Positions 51,413-60,444 of a stretch of DNA of 64,000 bases are shown piece by piece. The notes beneath the pieces are model-generated. The model was given only the letters and a program-made list of their open reading frames with translations. It was not told where the DNA came from and did not search any database. The DNA comes from Nitrospira sp. Lineage in GTDB: Bacteria > Nitrospirota > Nitrospiria > Nitrospirales > Nitrospiraceae. A program made the position numbers and the translations under genes. The DNA lies in NCBI GenBank assembly GCA_024331045.1, contig JANDJC010000007.1, positions 1-64,000 on the forward strand, read 5' to 3'. Numbering within the stretch: the stretch's first letter is position 1; every line of letters starts with the position of its first letter.

Positions 51413-52207
51413 ATGACTCGATTTGTAGGACAGCCGGTCAACAACGGTGGCATACGAGGCGATCGCCGCATCGCGCCGCATCCGCCGTTGCGCGCGTATT
51501 ATGAAAAGCCGGAGGAGAGGCAGGCGTTTCTAAACGATCTGTTTAACAAGACGGCAGGCCAGTATCGATACATCGACAGGGCAGCCGGATTAGGGTCCGG
51601 TCGCTGGTATCGAAAGAAGGCACTGGAACTTGCCGGGTTGAAGCCAGGCATGAGGGTGCTCGATGTTGCCTGCGGGCCAGGCTTGATGGGGCAGGGTGCC
51701 GTGCAGCTTGTAGGTCAGGCTGGATTCGTGATCGGACTTGATCCCAGCGTCGGCATGTTGCGCGAGGCGCGACGGGAGGGCTGTCGGCGTGTGGTCCAAG
51801 GGGTGGGGGAACGACTCCCGTTTCGCGACCAGACCTTCGACTTTCTCAGCATGGGCTATGCCCTCCGACACCTGTCCGATCTCAGGGAAGCCTTTGCGGA
51901 GTATTGGCGCGTCCTGAAACCGGGCGGGATCGTGTTGTTGTTGGACATTGCTCGTCCCCGCTCGGCCGTTCTGAGTCGATTATTGCGATGGTACCTCAAA
52001 GAGGTGCTCGGGACGGTGTTGGCTGCCCGAAGTGGGGATGAGAATCTGAAGCGGCTGATGGCGTACTGGTGGGAGACAATCGAGCAGTGTGTGCCTCCCG
52101 CCATCATCGTTCAAACGTTGGAAGAATCGGGTTTCCTCGACTGTCAGGTCACCGAGCGATTCGGTGGTCTCGTGCGTGACTATCGCGCGGTCAAGCTGGC
52201 AGCGTAG
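51413..52207 (+). CDS. Class I SAM-dependent methyltransferase (cluster)
   Basis: A 264-residue UbiE/COQ5-like methyltransferase: FNKTAGQYRYIDRAAGLGSGRWYRKKALELAG, MRVLDVACGPGLMG (SAM motif I), VIGLDPSVGMLREAR, RLPFRDQTFDFLSMGYALRHLSD and YWRVLKPGGIVLLLDIARP. ATG 51413 is preferred because the upstream frame runs into the DUF4105 gene. It opens a tightly packed forward operon continuing to 62049. In aryl polyene clusters a methyltransferase acts on the aryl head group; that is the likely role here by inference. Confidence 0.85.
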   Translation: MTRFVGQPVNNGGIRGDRRIAPHPPLRAYYEKPEERQAFLNDLFNKTAGQYRYIDRAAGLGSGRWYRKKALELAGLKPGMRVLDVACGPGLMGQGAVQLVGQAGFVIGLDPSVGMLREARREGCRRVVQGVGERLPFRDQTFDFLSMGYALRHLSDLREAFAEYWRVLKPGGIVLLLDIARPRSAVLSRLLRWYLKEVLGTVLAARSGDENLKRLMAYWWETIEQCVPPAIIVQTLEESGFLDCQVTERFGGLVRDYRAVKLAA

Positions 52208-52231
52208 ACGTCGCAGAGGCAAGGCATCGTA

Positions 52232-52504
52232 ATGGAGCAGACCGGTTTCTCAGCGATGGAGCGGGATCTTGCCGAATTGATCGTCAAGACGCTGAAGCTC
52301 AAGATTGATCCGGCGTCTATTGAGCCGCAGGCCCCCTTGTTCGGTGAGGGGCTGGGGCTGGATTCGATCGACGCGCTTGAGTTGTCGCTGGCCATTTCAC
52401 AACGGTACGGGTATCAGCTCAAGTCGAGCGATCCGGATATCAAAACCATCTTTTCCTCCTTGCGGGCGCTGGCCCACGCTGTTGAAACGCACCGGACAAA
52501 GTGA
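52232..52504 (+). CDS. Acyl carrier protein (cluster)
   Basis: A 90-residue carrier protein with the phosphopantetheine site GLGLDSIDALELSLAI (Ser near residue 45). It differs from housekeeping AcpP ([10 protein letters not shown]) and resembles the ACPs of aryl polyene clusters (GLDSIDALEL type). The ligase gene starts four bases after its stop. Only one cluster ACP is visible; APE clusters usually have two, so another may lie past the right edge. Confidence 0.9.
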   Translation: MEQTGFSAMERDLAELIVKTLKLKIDPASIEPQAPLFGEGLGLDSIDALELSLAISQRYGYQLKSSDPDIKTIFSSLRALAHAVETHRTK

Positions 52505-52507
52505 GCG

Positions 52508-53866
52508 GTGCCGGCCATGCGCGAAGTCCCCTTGCTCGGGCCCTATCAGCAGGACGATCTCTTGGCGTGGGGGCAGGGAGTGTCTCGTACTGCCGCTCAG
52601 TTTTTAAGCAACGTCTATTCTCTTGCTGACCGGTTGCCCGATCGGCCCACCGTGCTGAACCTCGCCGCCAGCCGCTATGAGTTTCTTGTCGGTTTTGCGG
52701 CGGCAATGATACGACGACAGGTGACGTTGCTGCCCCATAGCCGAGTACCCCATGTTCTCAGGGAGATGGTCCGTGACTATCCTGACAGTTATGTGTACAC
52801 GGATCACGAGACACCCAGTGGGATGAGCGAGCTGGTGCCGGTTCTGAGTCGGCAGTCGTCCGCTTCCGAGTGCTGCCCACCGGATATCCCCGTGATTCCC
52901 TTAGATCAAGTCGTGGCCATTGCGTTCACCTCCGGCACCACCGGGAAGCCGGTTCCTAACCGGAAAACATGGGCCGCATTGATCTCCGTCGCGCAGGCCA
53001 CTGGCGCACGGCTGGGGATCAAGGATCGGGAGCAAATCACCGTCGTGGCGACCGTGCCGCACCAGCATATGTTTGGTCTGGAGGCCTCTGTGATGTTGCC
53101 GATTGTCCATGGGTTGGCAATGCACGAAGGGCGGCCGCTGTTTCCCGCCGATGTCGCAAGCGTGTTAATGGAGGTGCCGGGACGGTGGCTCTTGGTGACC
53201 ACGCCGATTCACCTGCGCGCCTGTGTGGCTGAAGGGGTTTCTGTGCCGAAAAGAGGGCTCATCCTGTCGGCTACGGCGCCGCTGGCTCTCGAGGTGGCAA
53301 GGAGGGCGGAGCAGCAATTTCAATCAGAAGTTCGAGAAATTTTCGGATTTGCAGAGGCGGGCAGTGTAGCGGAGCGACGCACGGTGGCCGGTGATTGGTG
53401 GAGACCATTGGACGGTGTACGAGTGGAGCAGGAGGGAACGGCCTGTGTAGTCCGTGCTTCTTATCTCCCCGTGCCGGTTTCTGTGCCAGATCGGCTCTCC
53501 GTCTCTCCAAACGGAGAGTTTATTGTGCATGGCCGCAAGGCCGATGAGGTTCACGTCGCCGGATATCGAGTATCGCTCGGAGAGTTAAACAGCAAATTAC
53601 TGCAAGTCGAAGGAGTGCAGGATGGCGTCTTTGTCATGCCGGATGAGCAGAGCGGCTTGGTTACGAGGTTGATGGCCTTTGTCGTGGCACCGGGCAAAAG
53701 GAGCGAGGAGATTCTGCGCGCGTTGCGGGCGCATATCGATCCAGCATTTCTACCGCGTCCATTGGTTTGTGTGCCGAAGCTGCCGCGCAACGAAACGGGC
53801 AAGTTACCCCGTGAAACGATCGAAGAGATGGTTCGGTGGTGGAGGGAGGAGAAGGGCCGTGAATGA
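52508..53866 (+). CDS. AMP-dependent acyl/aryl ligase (cluster)
   Basis: A 452-residue adenylate-forming enzyme, likely activating an aryl acid for loading onto the ACP. Seen: AFTSGTTGKPVPNRKTW (the ATP-binding P-loop A3, altered after the second Gly), VPHQHMFGLE, GFAEAGSVAERR (A5-like), DRLSVSPNGEFIVHGRKADEVHVAGYRVSLGELNS (A7-A8) and PRNETGKLPRETIEEM (A10 Lys). It matches the ligases of xanthomonadin/aryl polyene clusters (ApeH/XanA2 type). It uses a GTG start two codons before ATG. The end overlaps the dehydratase start. Confidence 0.87.
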   Translation: MPAMREVPLLGPYQQDDLLAWGQGVSRTAAQFLSNVYSLADRLPDRPTVLNLAASRYEFLVGFAAAMIRRQVTLLPHSRVPHVLREMVRDYPDSYVYTDHETPSGMSELVPVLSRQSSASECCPPDIPVIPLDQVVAIAFTSGTTGKPVPNRKTWAALISVAQATGARLGIKDREQITVVATVPHQHMFGLEASVMLPIVHGLAMHEGRPLFPADVASVLMEVPGRWLLVTTPIHLRACVAEGVSVPKRGLILSATAPLALEVARRAEQQFQSEVREIFGFAEAGSVAERRTVAGDWWRPLDGVRVEQEGTACVVRASYLPVPVSVPDRLSVSPNGEFIVHGRKADEVHVAGYRVSLGELNSKLLQVEGVQDGVFVMPDEQSGLVTRLMAFVVAPGKRSEEILRALRAHIDPAFLPRPLVCVPKLPRNETGKLPRETIEEMVRWWREEKGRE

Positions 53867-54182
53867 TGAACGAACCGTTGTGATCGGATTCGACCATCCG
53901 TCGATCGCCGGCCACTTTCCTCGTCGACCGATCGTGCCGGGCGTGGTGATACTTGGCGAGGTGTTGGAAACGATTCGATTGGCGGAGCCGGACCTGAAAA
54001 CGGTGAGCGGGATCCCCGTCGCGAAATTTGCTTCGCCCCTCAAGCCTGGTGAGTGTCTCGTCATCAAAGTGACTCGGACGGCTCTCGAGCAGGTGTCCTT
54101 TGTCTGCCGTGTTGGTGAACGGGTGGTGGCCTCCGGCATTATTGATTTTGCGATGGCGCCGGCACCGGTAAACGCAGCGTGA
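53859..54182 (+). CDS. Hot-dog-fold dehydratase, ApeI type (cluster)
   Basis: A 107-residue single hot-dog domain: VVIGFDHPSIAGHFPRRPIVPGVVILGEVLETI is the FabA/FabZ-like HPxxxGHFPxxPxxPG motif with the catalytic His. The rest (GIPVAKFASPLKPGECLVIKV) fits the small dehydratases next to the ligase in aryl polyene clusters. GTG start at 53859, eight bases inside the ligase end; the stop overlaps the next gene by four bases. It is a good candidate for the dehydration in each polyene cycle. Confidence 0.85.
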   Translation: MNDERTVVIGFDHPSIAGHFPRRPIVPGVVILGEVLETIRLAEPDLKTVSGIPVAKFASPLKPGECLVIKVTRTALEQVSFVCRVGERVVASGIIDFAMAPAPVNAA

Positions 54183-55075
54183 GTCTTGCGTGGCGACAAC
54201 AACGGGAACGGGGCAGTCGCACCGGCATCCGCGCCATGACCTGGGTGGCGGTGACGTTGGGGCGGACGGTCGCCCGCATGCTGCTGTATCCGATTTGCGC
54301 GTACTTCCTGGTGGGCTCACCGGAGAGTCGGCGGGCGGTAGCTCGGTTTCGGGCAGTCGTCTTCGGTCGGCCCGCCAGGTGGTGGGAACTTTTTCACCAC
54401 TATTACGCCTTTGGGGCGACCATTCTCGATCGTGTGTACTTGCTCCAGGCTCGCTTTGATTTGTTTGATCTCCGATTCCACAACGTGGAAGCGTTGAATC
54501 GCGAGTTGGCCAAGGGCCGTGGTTGTATTCTCATGGGAGCCCATGTCGGCAGTTTCGAGGTGATCCGTGCCGTGGGCGTCTTGGGGCGCCGGCTGGATGT
54601 GATGGTCGTCATGGATGAACATAATGCGCCACTGATGCGCCGTCTCACGGAGGTGCTGAATCCGGCCATGGCGGCGACCGTGATTCAAGCGGGGGGCGTT
54701 GAGGCAATGTTGCGCGCGAGAGAATGTTTGGAGCGGGGTGGGATTGTTGGCATGATGGGAGACCGCCCAATCGGTCGTGAACAGACGGTTGACTGTCTGT
54801 TTTTTGGCCGCCCCGCCCGCTTCCCGACGGGGGCCTTACGATTGGCTGCTCTCCTCGACGTGCCGGTCGTGTTGTGCTTTGGATTGTACAGAGGGGGAAA
54901 CCGGTACGATGTCCATTTTGAATCCTTTCTCAACGGCGGCGACCAGCCTGGCGATCAACAAAAGCCGTCCCTCCACCACGCCATGCAGCACTATGTCGCG
55001 CGCCTGGAAGCGATGTGCCGTCTCGCTCCGGACAACTGGTTCAACTTTTATGAGTTTTGGGACGAAGCCTCGTAG
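54179..55075 (+). CDS. LpxL/HtrB-type acyltransferase (cluster)
   Basis: A 298-residue enzyme of the lysophospholipid/lipid A acyltransferase family. The HX4E catalytic motif is HVGSFE, in GCILMGAHVGSFEVIRA; GGIVGMMGDRPIGREQTVDCLFFGRPARFPTGALRLA is the second conserved block; the end NWFNFYEFWDE is a cluster-family signature. In many aryl polyene clusters this domain is fused behind a GT2 domain; here it is a separate gene. It would attach the polyene to a lipid or sugar carrier. Start GTG 54179 overlaps the dehydratase stop (GTGA). Confidence 0.85.
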   Translation: MSLAWRQQRERGSRTGIRAMTWVAVTLGRTVARMLLYPICAYFLVGSPESRRAVARFRAVVFGRPARWWELFHHYYAFGATILDRVYLLQARFDLFDLRFHNVEALNRELAKGRGCILMGAHVGSFEVIRAVGVLGRRLDVMVVMDEHNAPLMRRLTEVLNPAMAATVIQAGGVEAMLRARECLERGGIVGMMGDRPIGREQTVDCLFFGRPARFPTGALRLAALLDVPVVLCFGLYRGGNRYDVHFESFLNGGDQPGDQQKPSLHHAMQHYVARLEAMCRLAPDNWFNFYEFWDEAS

Positions 55076-55079
55076 GACC

Positions 55080-55670
55080 ATGAAAATGGTCCCGATCCTA
55101 ATTGCCGGCATGTTCGGCGTCGTAGCGCAGGGGATGGCTAGCGATCCTTCGGAGACCGCTTGGACCATTGAGCAGTTGGCTGCTTTAGTGAGGGAGCAGC
55201 GGGAGTCCACGGTTCTCTTTGAGGAGACAACCTACTCTTCGCTGGTAACTCGGCCGCTCGTCACGCGAGGAGTGTTGCGTTTTACGCCTCCGTCTCGATT
55301 GGAGAAAGAGGTACGGGAGCCTTACCGGGAACGGTATGTGATCGAGGGAGATCTGGTGACGGTGGAGAGTGAGCGGCGAAACATGACCAAAACCCTGTCG
55401 TTGGAGAGTTATCCAGGCCTTCGGGGATTTGTTGAGACAGTTCGAGCTGTCCTGAACGGCGATGTAAAGGAGATGATGCGGGACTACGACTGGTCGCTGG
55501 CGGGAGAAAAACGCTACTGGGTGTTACGTCTGCATCCGCGGGAGCAGAGTGGTGTGGTGGTTGAGTCCATTGAGCTGGTGGGAGTAGATGGCCGTATCCA
55601 GACGATTACGATTTGGTTTGCTGGGGGAGACCGCTCTGTGATGGCTCTGTTGCCGGGTCGGCTGCCATGA
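55080..55670 (+). CDS. LolA-like outer-membrane lipoprotein carrier (cluster)
   Basis: A 196-residue exported protein with a short signal (MKMVPILIAGMFGVVAQGMA) and a LolA-like fold: TIEQLAALVREQRESTVLFEETTYSSLVTRPLVTRGVLRFTPPSRLEKEV is the typical LolA opening in APE clusters (ApeL type), and VESIELVGVDGRIQTITIWFAGGDRSVMALLP the end. It would ferry the lipidated polyene across the periplasm. The stop overlaps the MMPL gene start (ATGA). Confidence 0.85.
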   Translation: MKMVPILIAGMFGVVAQGMASDPSETAWTIEQLAALVREQRESTVLFEETTYSSLVTRPLVTRGVLRFTPPSRLEKEVREPYRERYVIEGDLVTVESERRNMTKTLSLESYPGLRGFVETVRAVLNGDVKEMMRDYDWSLAGEKRYWVLRLHPREQSGVVVESIELVGVDGRIQTITIWFAGGDRSVMALLPGRLP

Positions 55671-57988
55671 TCGTGTCTCGATGGGTACTTCTGCTCTGGA
55701 TGGCCGCTATGGGTTCTAGCCTCTGGTACCTCACGGAGACGTTGTCGGTTCGTAACGATTTGGGAGATCTCTTGCCCGAAGGGGTGACCGAAGCTCAGCA
55801 GGTCCTGCTGTCGCAGGTGCGTCAAGGCTTGGCAGGTCGGCTAATCTTGTTGGCAGTGGAGGGCGCGTCGCCGGAGGAGTTGGCTCGGCTGAGTCGGTCT
55901 TTGGCGGAGGCGATCCGGGCTGATGGGACGATTGGGATAGTGGCCAACGGCGTGGACAGCAACCAGGAAACAGAACGGGTCCTGATCGAAAAGTACCGCT
56001 ACCTGCTCAGTCCTGCGATCACCGCGGAGATGTTTTCGGTGGCCGCTCTTCGCGCCTCGCTCGAGCAGCGCTTGGACGATCTCCGCTCCCCGCTCGGGGT
56101 TCTGATAAAGGATCTGATTCCCGCCGATCCGACCGGGGAAACGTGGCGCATTCTGCAAATATGGTCCGGCGGCGATGGGCCGATGAAGTATCGAGGGGTG
56201 TGGATGGCACCGGACCGGACCAGAGCCCTCTTAGTGGTAGCGACAAGGGGAGGGGGATTTGATGTGGATGCCCAGGAATCAATTCAAGTGGCCATCCGAG
56301 CTTTGTTTGATCAGGTGGTGAAGCAAACTGGTCTCCAGGCGCGATTGCATATGAGTGGACCGGGGGTGTTCGCTGTTGAGGTCCAACGAGCCATCGAATC
56401 TGAGGCTTGGCAGTTGTCTGTGGTGGCGTCCGTTCTGGTCGTTGGGCTGCTGTATGTGAGCTACCGGTCGCTGATGCTGGTTGTGCTGAGTCTGATTCCG
56501 ATTCTCACCGGGATTGTGATCGGTGTCCTCGTGGTCAACCACTGGTTCGGCTTCGTCCATGGCATGACCTTGGGATTTGGCATCACTTTGCTGGGCATTG
56601 TGGATGACTATCCGATTCACCTGTTCAGCCACTTGTCCGGTCACGAATCGGCTGGAATGGCGATGCGGACCATCTGGCCGACTATGCGGTTGGGCATGCT
56701 GACAACGGTCATTGGTTTTTCGGCATTGCTGTTGTCTGGCTACCAGGCATTAGCGCAATTAGGGCTCCTGGCGATTGTCGGGCTCGTTACGGGAACCCTC
56801 GTGACCCGGTGGGTGGTGCCGGCCTGCATTGGCTCCCACTTTCTTCCCCTGGCGGTGCCGAGGCATCTTGTGTCACGGCTTGATCTCCTATCGAAGGGGC
56901 AGGTGCCGGCCGCAACCGTGCTAGTCCTTGCCGCGGGAATCTTGATCTGGTCTGATACGCCGATGTGGGAACAGGATGTGACGAGGCTGAGTCCCGTGCC
57001 GGAGGAAAAAAAGCAGTTTGACCAGCAATTGCGACGCGAACTCGGTGCTCCCGAGGTGAGGGATCTGCTGGTTGTCGAGGGATCGACGGTCGAGGAGCTT
57101 CTGGAGAAGGCGGAGGTTGTGGCAGAGAGGATGGAGCGGTTGCGCGCAAACGGCACCATCAAGGGATACGACATCGTCTCCCGGTATGTCCCCAGCCAAC
57201 GGACACAATTGGAACGGCAACGACTCTTGCCAGAGCGGGTGGTGCTGGAGCGAAATCTGGCTGAAGCGTTGAAAGGATTGCCCTTTGCTCCTGGTCTCTT
57301 TGTCCCGTTTGTGGAAGCGGTGCAGGCATCTCGATCGATCGATCCTCTTGGCCTCGATGCCTTCGCAGGAACAATGGTAGGGGTCAAGGTGGAGTCGTTT
57401 CTGTTTCCCCAGGGAAGCCGGTGGATGACCGTGGTGCCGTTGAGCGGAATCGAGGATCGACGGCGGCTGACGGAGGCGGTCGAGGGATGGAAGGATCAGT
57501 CGATCAGGTACGTGGATCTTAAGGAAGAGTCCAACCGAGTGATGATGGCCTATCGCGATCGAACCGTGCAGTTGCTCGGATGGGGGGGCATGGCAATTGG
57601 GGTGGTGCTGGCAGTGGGGTTACGGTCGGTGACATTAGTGGTCCGTGTGTTGACGCCGGTCCTGTGTGCACTGCTTGTGGTGGCGGCAATTCTGAGAGGG
57701 GGAGGGGAGCCACTCTCGCTCTTTCATGTGGCCACGTTTCTGCTTGTTGTCGGACTGGGGCTTGACTATGGACTGTTTCTCAATCGTCCTGAATGCGAGG
57801 GGGAGGAGCGGCTCAGAACCAATTTCGGGCTACTGGTGTGCAGTGGCACCACCATGTTGGTCTTCGGTGTCTTGGCCGTTTCGAAGACGCCGGCGCTCCA
57901 TGCGATCGGTGTCACCGCTGCCAGCGGGTCCCTGTGCTGTCTGCTTTTTGCGTCGGTGATGGCCAGGAGGAAATCCGATGTCGCCTGA
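55667..57988 (+). CDS. MMPL/RND-family exporter (cluster)
   Basis: A 773-residue membrane transporter with two matching halves. The N-terminal half has a first helix (VLLLWMAAMGSSLWYL), a large periplasmic loop, then a helix bundle with FGITLLGIVDDYPIHLFSHL (double Asp in the proton-relay helix). The second half repeats this with VVGLGLDYGLFLN. About a dozen hydrophobic segments are seen. It matches the MMPL exporters of aryl polyene clusters (ApeM type), probably moving the product out of the inner membrane. It overlaps the following ketosynthase by 11 bases. Confidence 0.87.
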   Translation: MIVSRWVLLLWMAAMGSSLWYLTETLSVRNDLGDLLPEGVTEAQQVLLSQVRQGLAGRLILLAVEGASPEELARLSRSLAEAIRADGTIGIVANGVDSNQETERVLIEKYRYLLSPAITAEMFSVAALRASLEQRLDDLRSPLGVLIKDLIPADPTGETWRILQIWSGGDGPMKYRGVWMAPDRTRALLVVATRGGGFDVDAQESIQVAIRALFDQVVKQTGLQARLHMSGPGVFAVEVQRAIESEAWQLSVVASVLVVGLLYVSYRSLMLVVLSLIPILTGIVIGVLVVNHWFGFVHGMTLGFGITLLGIVDDYPIHLFSHLSGHESAGMAMRTIWPTMRLGMLTTVIGFSALLLSGYQALAQLGLLAIVGLVTGTLVTRWVVPACIGSHFLPLAVPRHLVSRLDLLSKGQVPAATVLVLAAGILIWSDTPMWEQDVTRLSPVPEEKKQFDQQLRRELGAPEVRDLLVVEGSTVEELLEKAEVVAERMERLRANGTIKGYDIVSRYVPSQRTQLERQRLLPERVVLERNLAEALKGLPFAPGLFVPFVEAVQASRSIDPLGLDAFAGTMVGVKVESFLFPQGSRWMTVVPLSGIEDRRRLTEAVEGWKDQSIRYVDLKEESNRVMMAYRDRTVQLLGWGGMAIGVVLAVGLRSVTLVVRVLTPVLCALLVVAAILRGGGEPLSLFHVATFLLVVGLGLDYGLFLNRPECEGEERLRTNFGLLVCSGTTMLVFGVLAVSKTPALHAIGVTAASGSLCCLLFASVMARRKSDVA

Positions 57989-59207
57989 ACTTTCTGATCG
58001 CCTTCGCCCCATGACGCCGGTGGCCCTGTCGGCCTATACCTTGGTGACCGCCAACGGGAGGGGTGTTGGCGCCGTCCTTGAGGCCCTGCGGGCCAGGCGG
58101 TCCGCCCTGAGGCCGTGCGACTTCGAGGACGTGCGGTTGAAAACCTACATTGGGCGGGTGGAAGGGCTGGAAGATTTTTCGCTGGATCGCGACTTGGAGC
58201 CCTTTGATTGTCGCAACAACCGGTTGGCATGGCTGGGGCTTCAGCAGGATGGGTTTACGGCGGCGGTGGCCGAGGCCAAGCAGCGGTATGGTACCCACCG
58301 AATCGCCGTTATCATGGGGACGAGCACGTCCGGTATCCTTGAAACCGAACATGCCTACCGGGCGCGCGATCCGCATACTGGTTCGCTGCCCGCTTGGTAT
58401 GTACCGCGGTATCGCTATACCCACAACATGTTTTCTCTTGGGTACTTTGTGCGGACATGCCTTGGTCTGCACGGACCAGCCATGGTCATTTCCACGGCCT
58501 GTTCATCGAGTGCCAAGGTCTTTGCTACCGCCGCCCGCTTGATGCAGGCCGGCCTGTGCGACGCCGCCATTGTGGGGGGAGTAGACAGTCTCTGCCACAC
58601 GACGTTGTATGGATTCTCAGCGTTGCAGTTGTTGTCGCCCGAACCATGCCGACCCTGTGATGAGGATCGCGATGGTCTGTCGTTGGGGGAAGCAGCAGGC
58701 TACGTCTTGCTGGAACGGATCGAGCGAGCGGGCGGTCGAGGAACGGTGGCACTTCTGGGATATGGGGAAAGTACGGATGGGTACCATATGTCGCATCCTC
58801 ACCCGGAAGGAGCGGGAGCGATTCGGGCAATGAGGGATGCGTTGGCACGGGCCGGCATTCGCCCTGAGGCGGTGGACTATGTGAATTTACACGGAACGGC
58901 CACGAGGGCCAACGACGAGGCGGAAGACAAGGCGGTGTACTGTGTTTTTGGCGCTCGGCCGGCGTGCAGTTCGACCAAAGGGTGGACCGGCCACACCTTG
59001 GGAGCGGCGGGGGTGACGGAAGCCATCATCTCCGCCCTGTGCCTCACGCATCATTTCATTCCTGGTACGCTCAATTGCTGGCGGGTGGATTCCTTGTTGA
59101 AGTGCCGAATCCTCCGTGACCATCAGTTCGGTTCGCTGTCCTGTGTGGTGAGCAATATTTTTGGATTTGGAGGCAACAATTGCAGCTTGGTGTTGGGGAA
59201 GCTGTGA
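57978..59207 (+). CDS. Beta-ketoacyl synthase (cluster)
   Basis: A 409-residue ketosynthase with a complete active site: Cys175 in VISTACSSSAK, His305 in NLHGTATRANDEAE, Lys334 and His339 in STKGWTGHTLGAAG. The sequence is clearly diverged from FabF of the housekeeping operon. The arrangement ketosynthase plus chain-length-factor-like partner (next gene) mirrors type II polyketide systems and APE clusters (ApeO-like). The next gene starts at its stop. Confidence 0.9.
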   Translation: MSPELSDRLRPMTPVALSAYTLVTANGRGVGAVLEALRARRSALRPCDFEDVRLKTYIGRVEGLEDFSLDRDLEPFDCRNNRLAWLGLQQDGFTAAVAEAKQRYGTHRIAVIMGTSTSGILETEHAYRARDPHTGSLPAWYVPRYRYTHNMFSLGYFVRTCLGLHGPAMVISTACSSSAKVFATAARLMQAGLCDAAIVGGVDSLCHTTLYGFSALQLLSPEPCRPCDEDRDGLSLGEAAGYVLLERIERAGGRGTVALLGYGESTDGYHMSHPHPEGAGAIRAMRDALARAGIRPEAVDYVNLHGTATRANDEAEDKAVYCVFGARPACSSTKGWTGHTLGAAGVTEAIISALCLTHHFIPGTLNCWRVDSLLKCRILRDHQFGSLSCVVSNIFGFGGNNCSLVLGKL

Positions 59208-59212
59208 GGCGG

Positions 59213-60013
59213 ATGGAGCTGGCCATCCGCGGTATCGGATTACTTGCCCCTGGTCTGTTGGGGTGGGAAGGGAGTCGGTCGGTGCTGGCCGGCATGCAGC
59301 CCTATGTGCCTGCGCCTGTTCCCCAACCGCAGGCAACGATTCTTCCTCCGAATGAACGGCGCCGCAGCAGCGATGCCGTCCGATGGGCGGTCGAGGTGGC
59401 TCATGAAGCGATGGGACGGTCCGGATTGGACCAGAGGGCCGTGCCAGCCGTCTTTACATCGTCCGGCGGTGAGATCTCGGTGTTCGATCAACTGTCCCGT
59501 CTGCTGGCCACGCAGGATCGGCTGGTTTCTCCCACGCTCTTTCATCAATCCGTGCACAATGCCGCCTCTGGCTATTGGGGCATCGCCACCGCCGGTCAGG
59601 AGTCCTCGACCGCCTTGTCGTGCTACGACGATTCATTCATTGCCGGACTGGTGGAGGCGGCGGCGCTGGTGGAAACGGAGGGGCGCCCCGTATTGTTGGT
59701 TGCCTATGATTTGCCCGTGCCGGCTCCATTACACGAGGCGAGGCCCATTACGACGGGGTTCGCCATGGCGTTGGTGTTAAGCCCCCTGGCTGAGGCGTCC
59801 ATTGCCACTGTGACACTGACACTCAAGGAAGCTAGTGAGGGAGAGCCAACCAGCCTTGCTGATCAGGTGTTGGAGCAACTCAGAAAGCACAATCCAGCTG
59901 CTCGATCATTGCCACTTCTCTGCACCATTGCGGCGGGGATGCGGCAGACCGTGGTGTTTGACTGGCTGGGCGATCAACGGATCGAGGTGACGGTAAGACC
60001 ATGCCGGCTTTAA
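59213..60013 (+). CDS. Ketosynthase-like chain-length factor (cluster)
   Basis: A 266-residue protein with a ketosynthase-like N-terminal domain (PF13723 type): MELAIRGIGLLAPGL, then FTSSGGEISVFDQLSRLLATQDRLVSPTLFHQSVHNAASGYWGIATAGQ. Where active ketosynthases have the nucleophilic Cys, this has HNAASGYW, so it cannot condense; it is the partner/chain-length subunit (ApeC-like). The frame runs further up (59180, 59204 GTG). It overlaps the second dehydratase gene by 13 bases. Confidence 0.85.
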   Translation: MELAIRGIGLLAPGLLGWEGSRSVLAGMQPYVPAPVPQPQATILPPNERRRSSDAVRWAVEVAHEAMGRSGLDQRAVPAVFTSSGGEISVFDQLSRLLATQDRLVSPTLFHQSVHNAASGYWGIATAGQESSTALSCYDDSFIAGLVEAAALVETEGRPVLLVAYDLPVPAPLHEARPITTGFAMALVLSPLAEASIATVTLTLKEASEGEPTSLADQVLEQLRKHNPAARSLPLLCTIAAGMRQTVVFDWLGDQRIEVTVRPCRL

Positions 60014-60444
60014 CCAAGGAAGACCTCAGCCGTTTGCTTCCACATGGGGGAGCGATGTGCCTGCTCGACAGGGTGGAGTCGTGGGACGACGAGTCGATTC
60101 GGTGTGGAGCCCGGTCACATCACGATCCGGCGAACCCGCTCCGTCATGAGGGCAGGTTGCCCGTGGTGGCGGGGTTGGAATACGCCGCGCAAGCCGTCGG
60201 TGTTCATGTCGGGTTGCGAGGGGGAGGCGGATCGAACGACCCGGCCATCGGCGTGGTGGGAGGGGTCTGGGATGTCGTCTGTCGTGGAGACCGGCTCGAT
60301 GTTTGTTCCGACGAGTGCATCATCGAGGCCGTTCGCCTGTTGGGGGACGACCGGGGGGTTCTCTACCGTTTTGTGCTCCTGGTGGGAGGGACGGAAATCA
60401 TGAGCGGGCGGCTGTCGATCTTTTTTCAGGGCAGTCCGGTATGA
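60001..60444 (+). CDS. 3-hydroxyacyl-ACP dehydratase, ApeP type (cluster)
   Basis: A 147-residue hot-dog protein beginning MPALTKEDLSRLLPHGGAMCLLDRVESWDDESIRC, the opening typical of the ApeP/FabZ-like second dehydratase in aryl polyene clusters (LPHxGxMxLLD). Later GLEYAAQAVGVHVGLRGG and IGVVGGVWDVVC fit the family. Partial aryl polyene systems require a heterodimer of ApeI and ApeP dehydratases; both are present here. The stop overlaps the ketoreductase start (ATGA). Confidence 0.87.
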   Translation: MPALTKEDLSRLLPHGGAMCLLDRVESWDDESIRCGARSHHDPANPLRHEGRLPVVAGLEYAAQAVGVHVGLRGGGGSNDPAIGVVGGVWDVVCRGDRLDVCSDECIIEAVRLLGDDRGVLYRFVLLVGGTEIMSGRLSIFFQGSPV

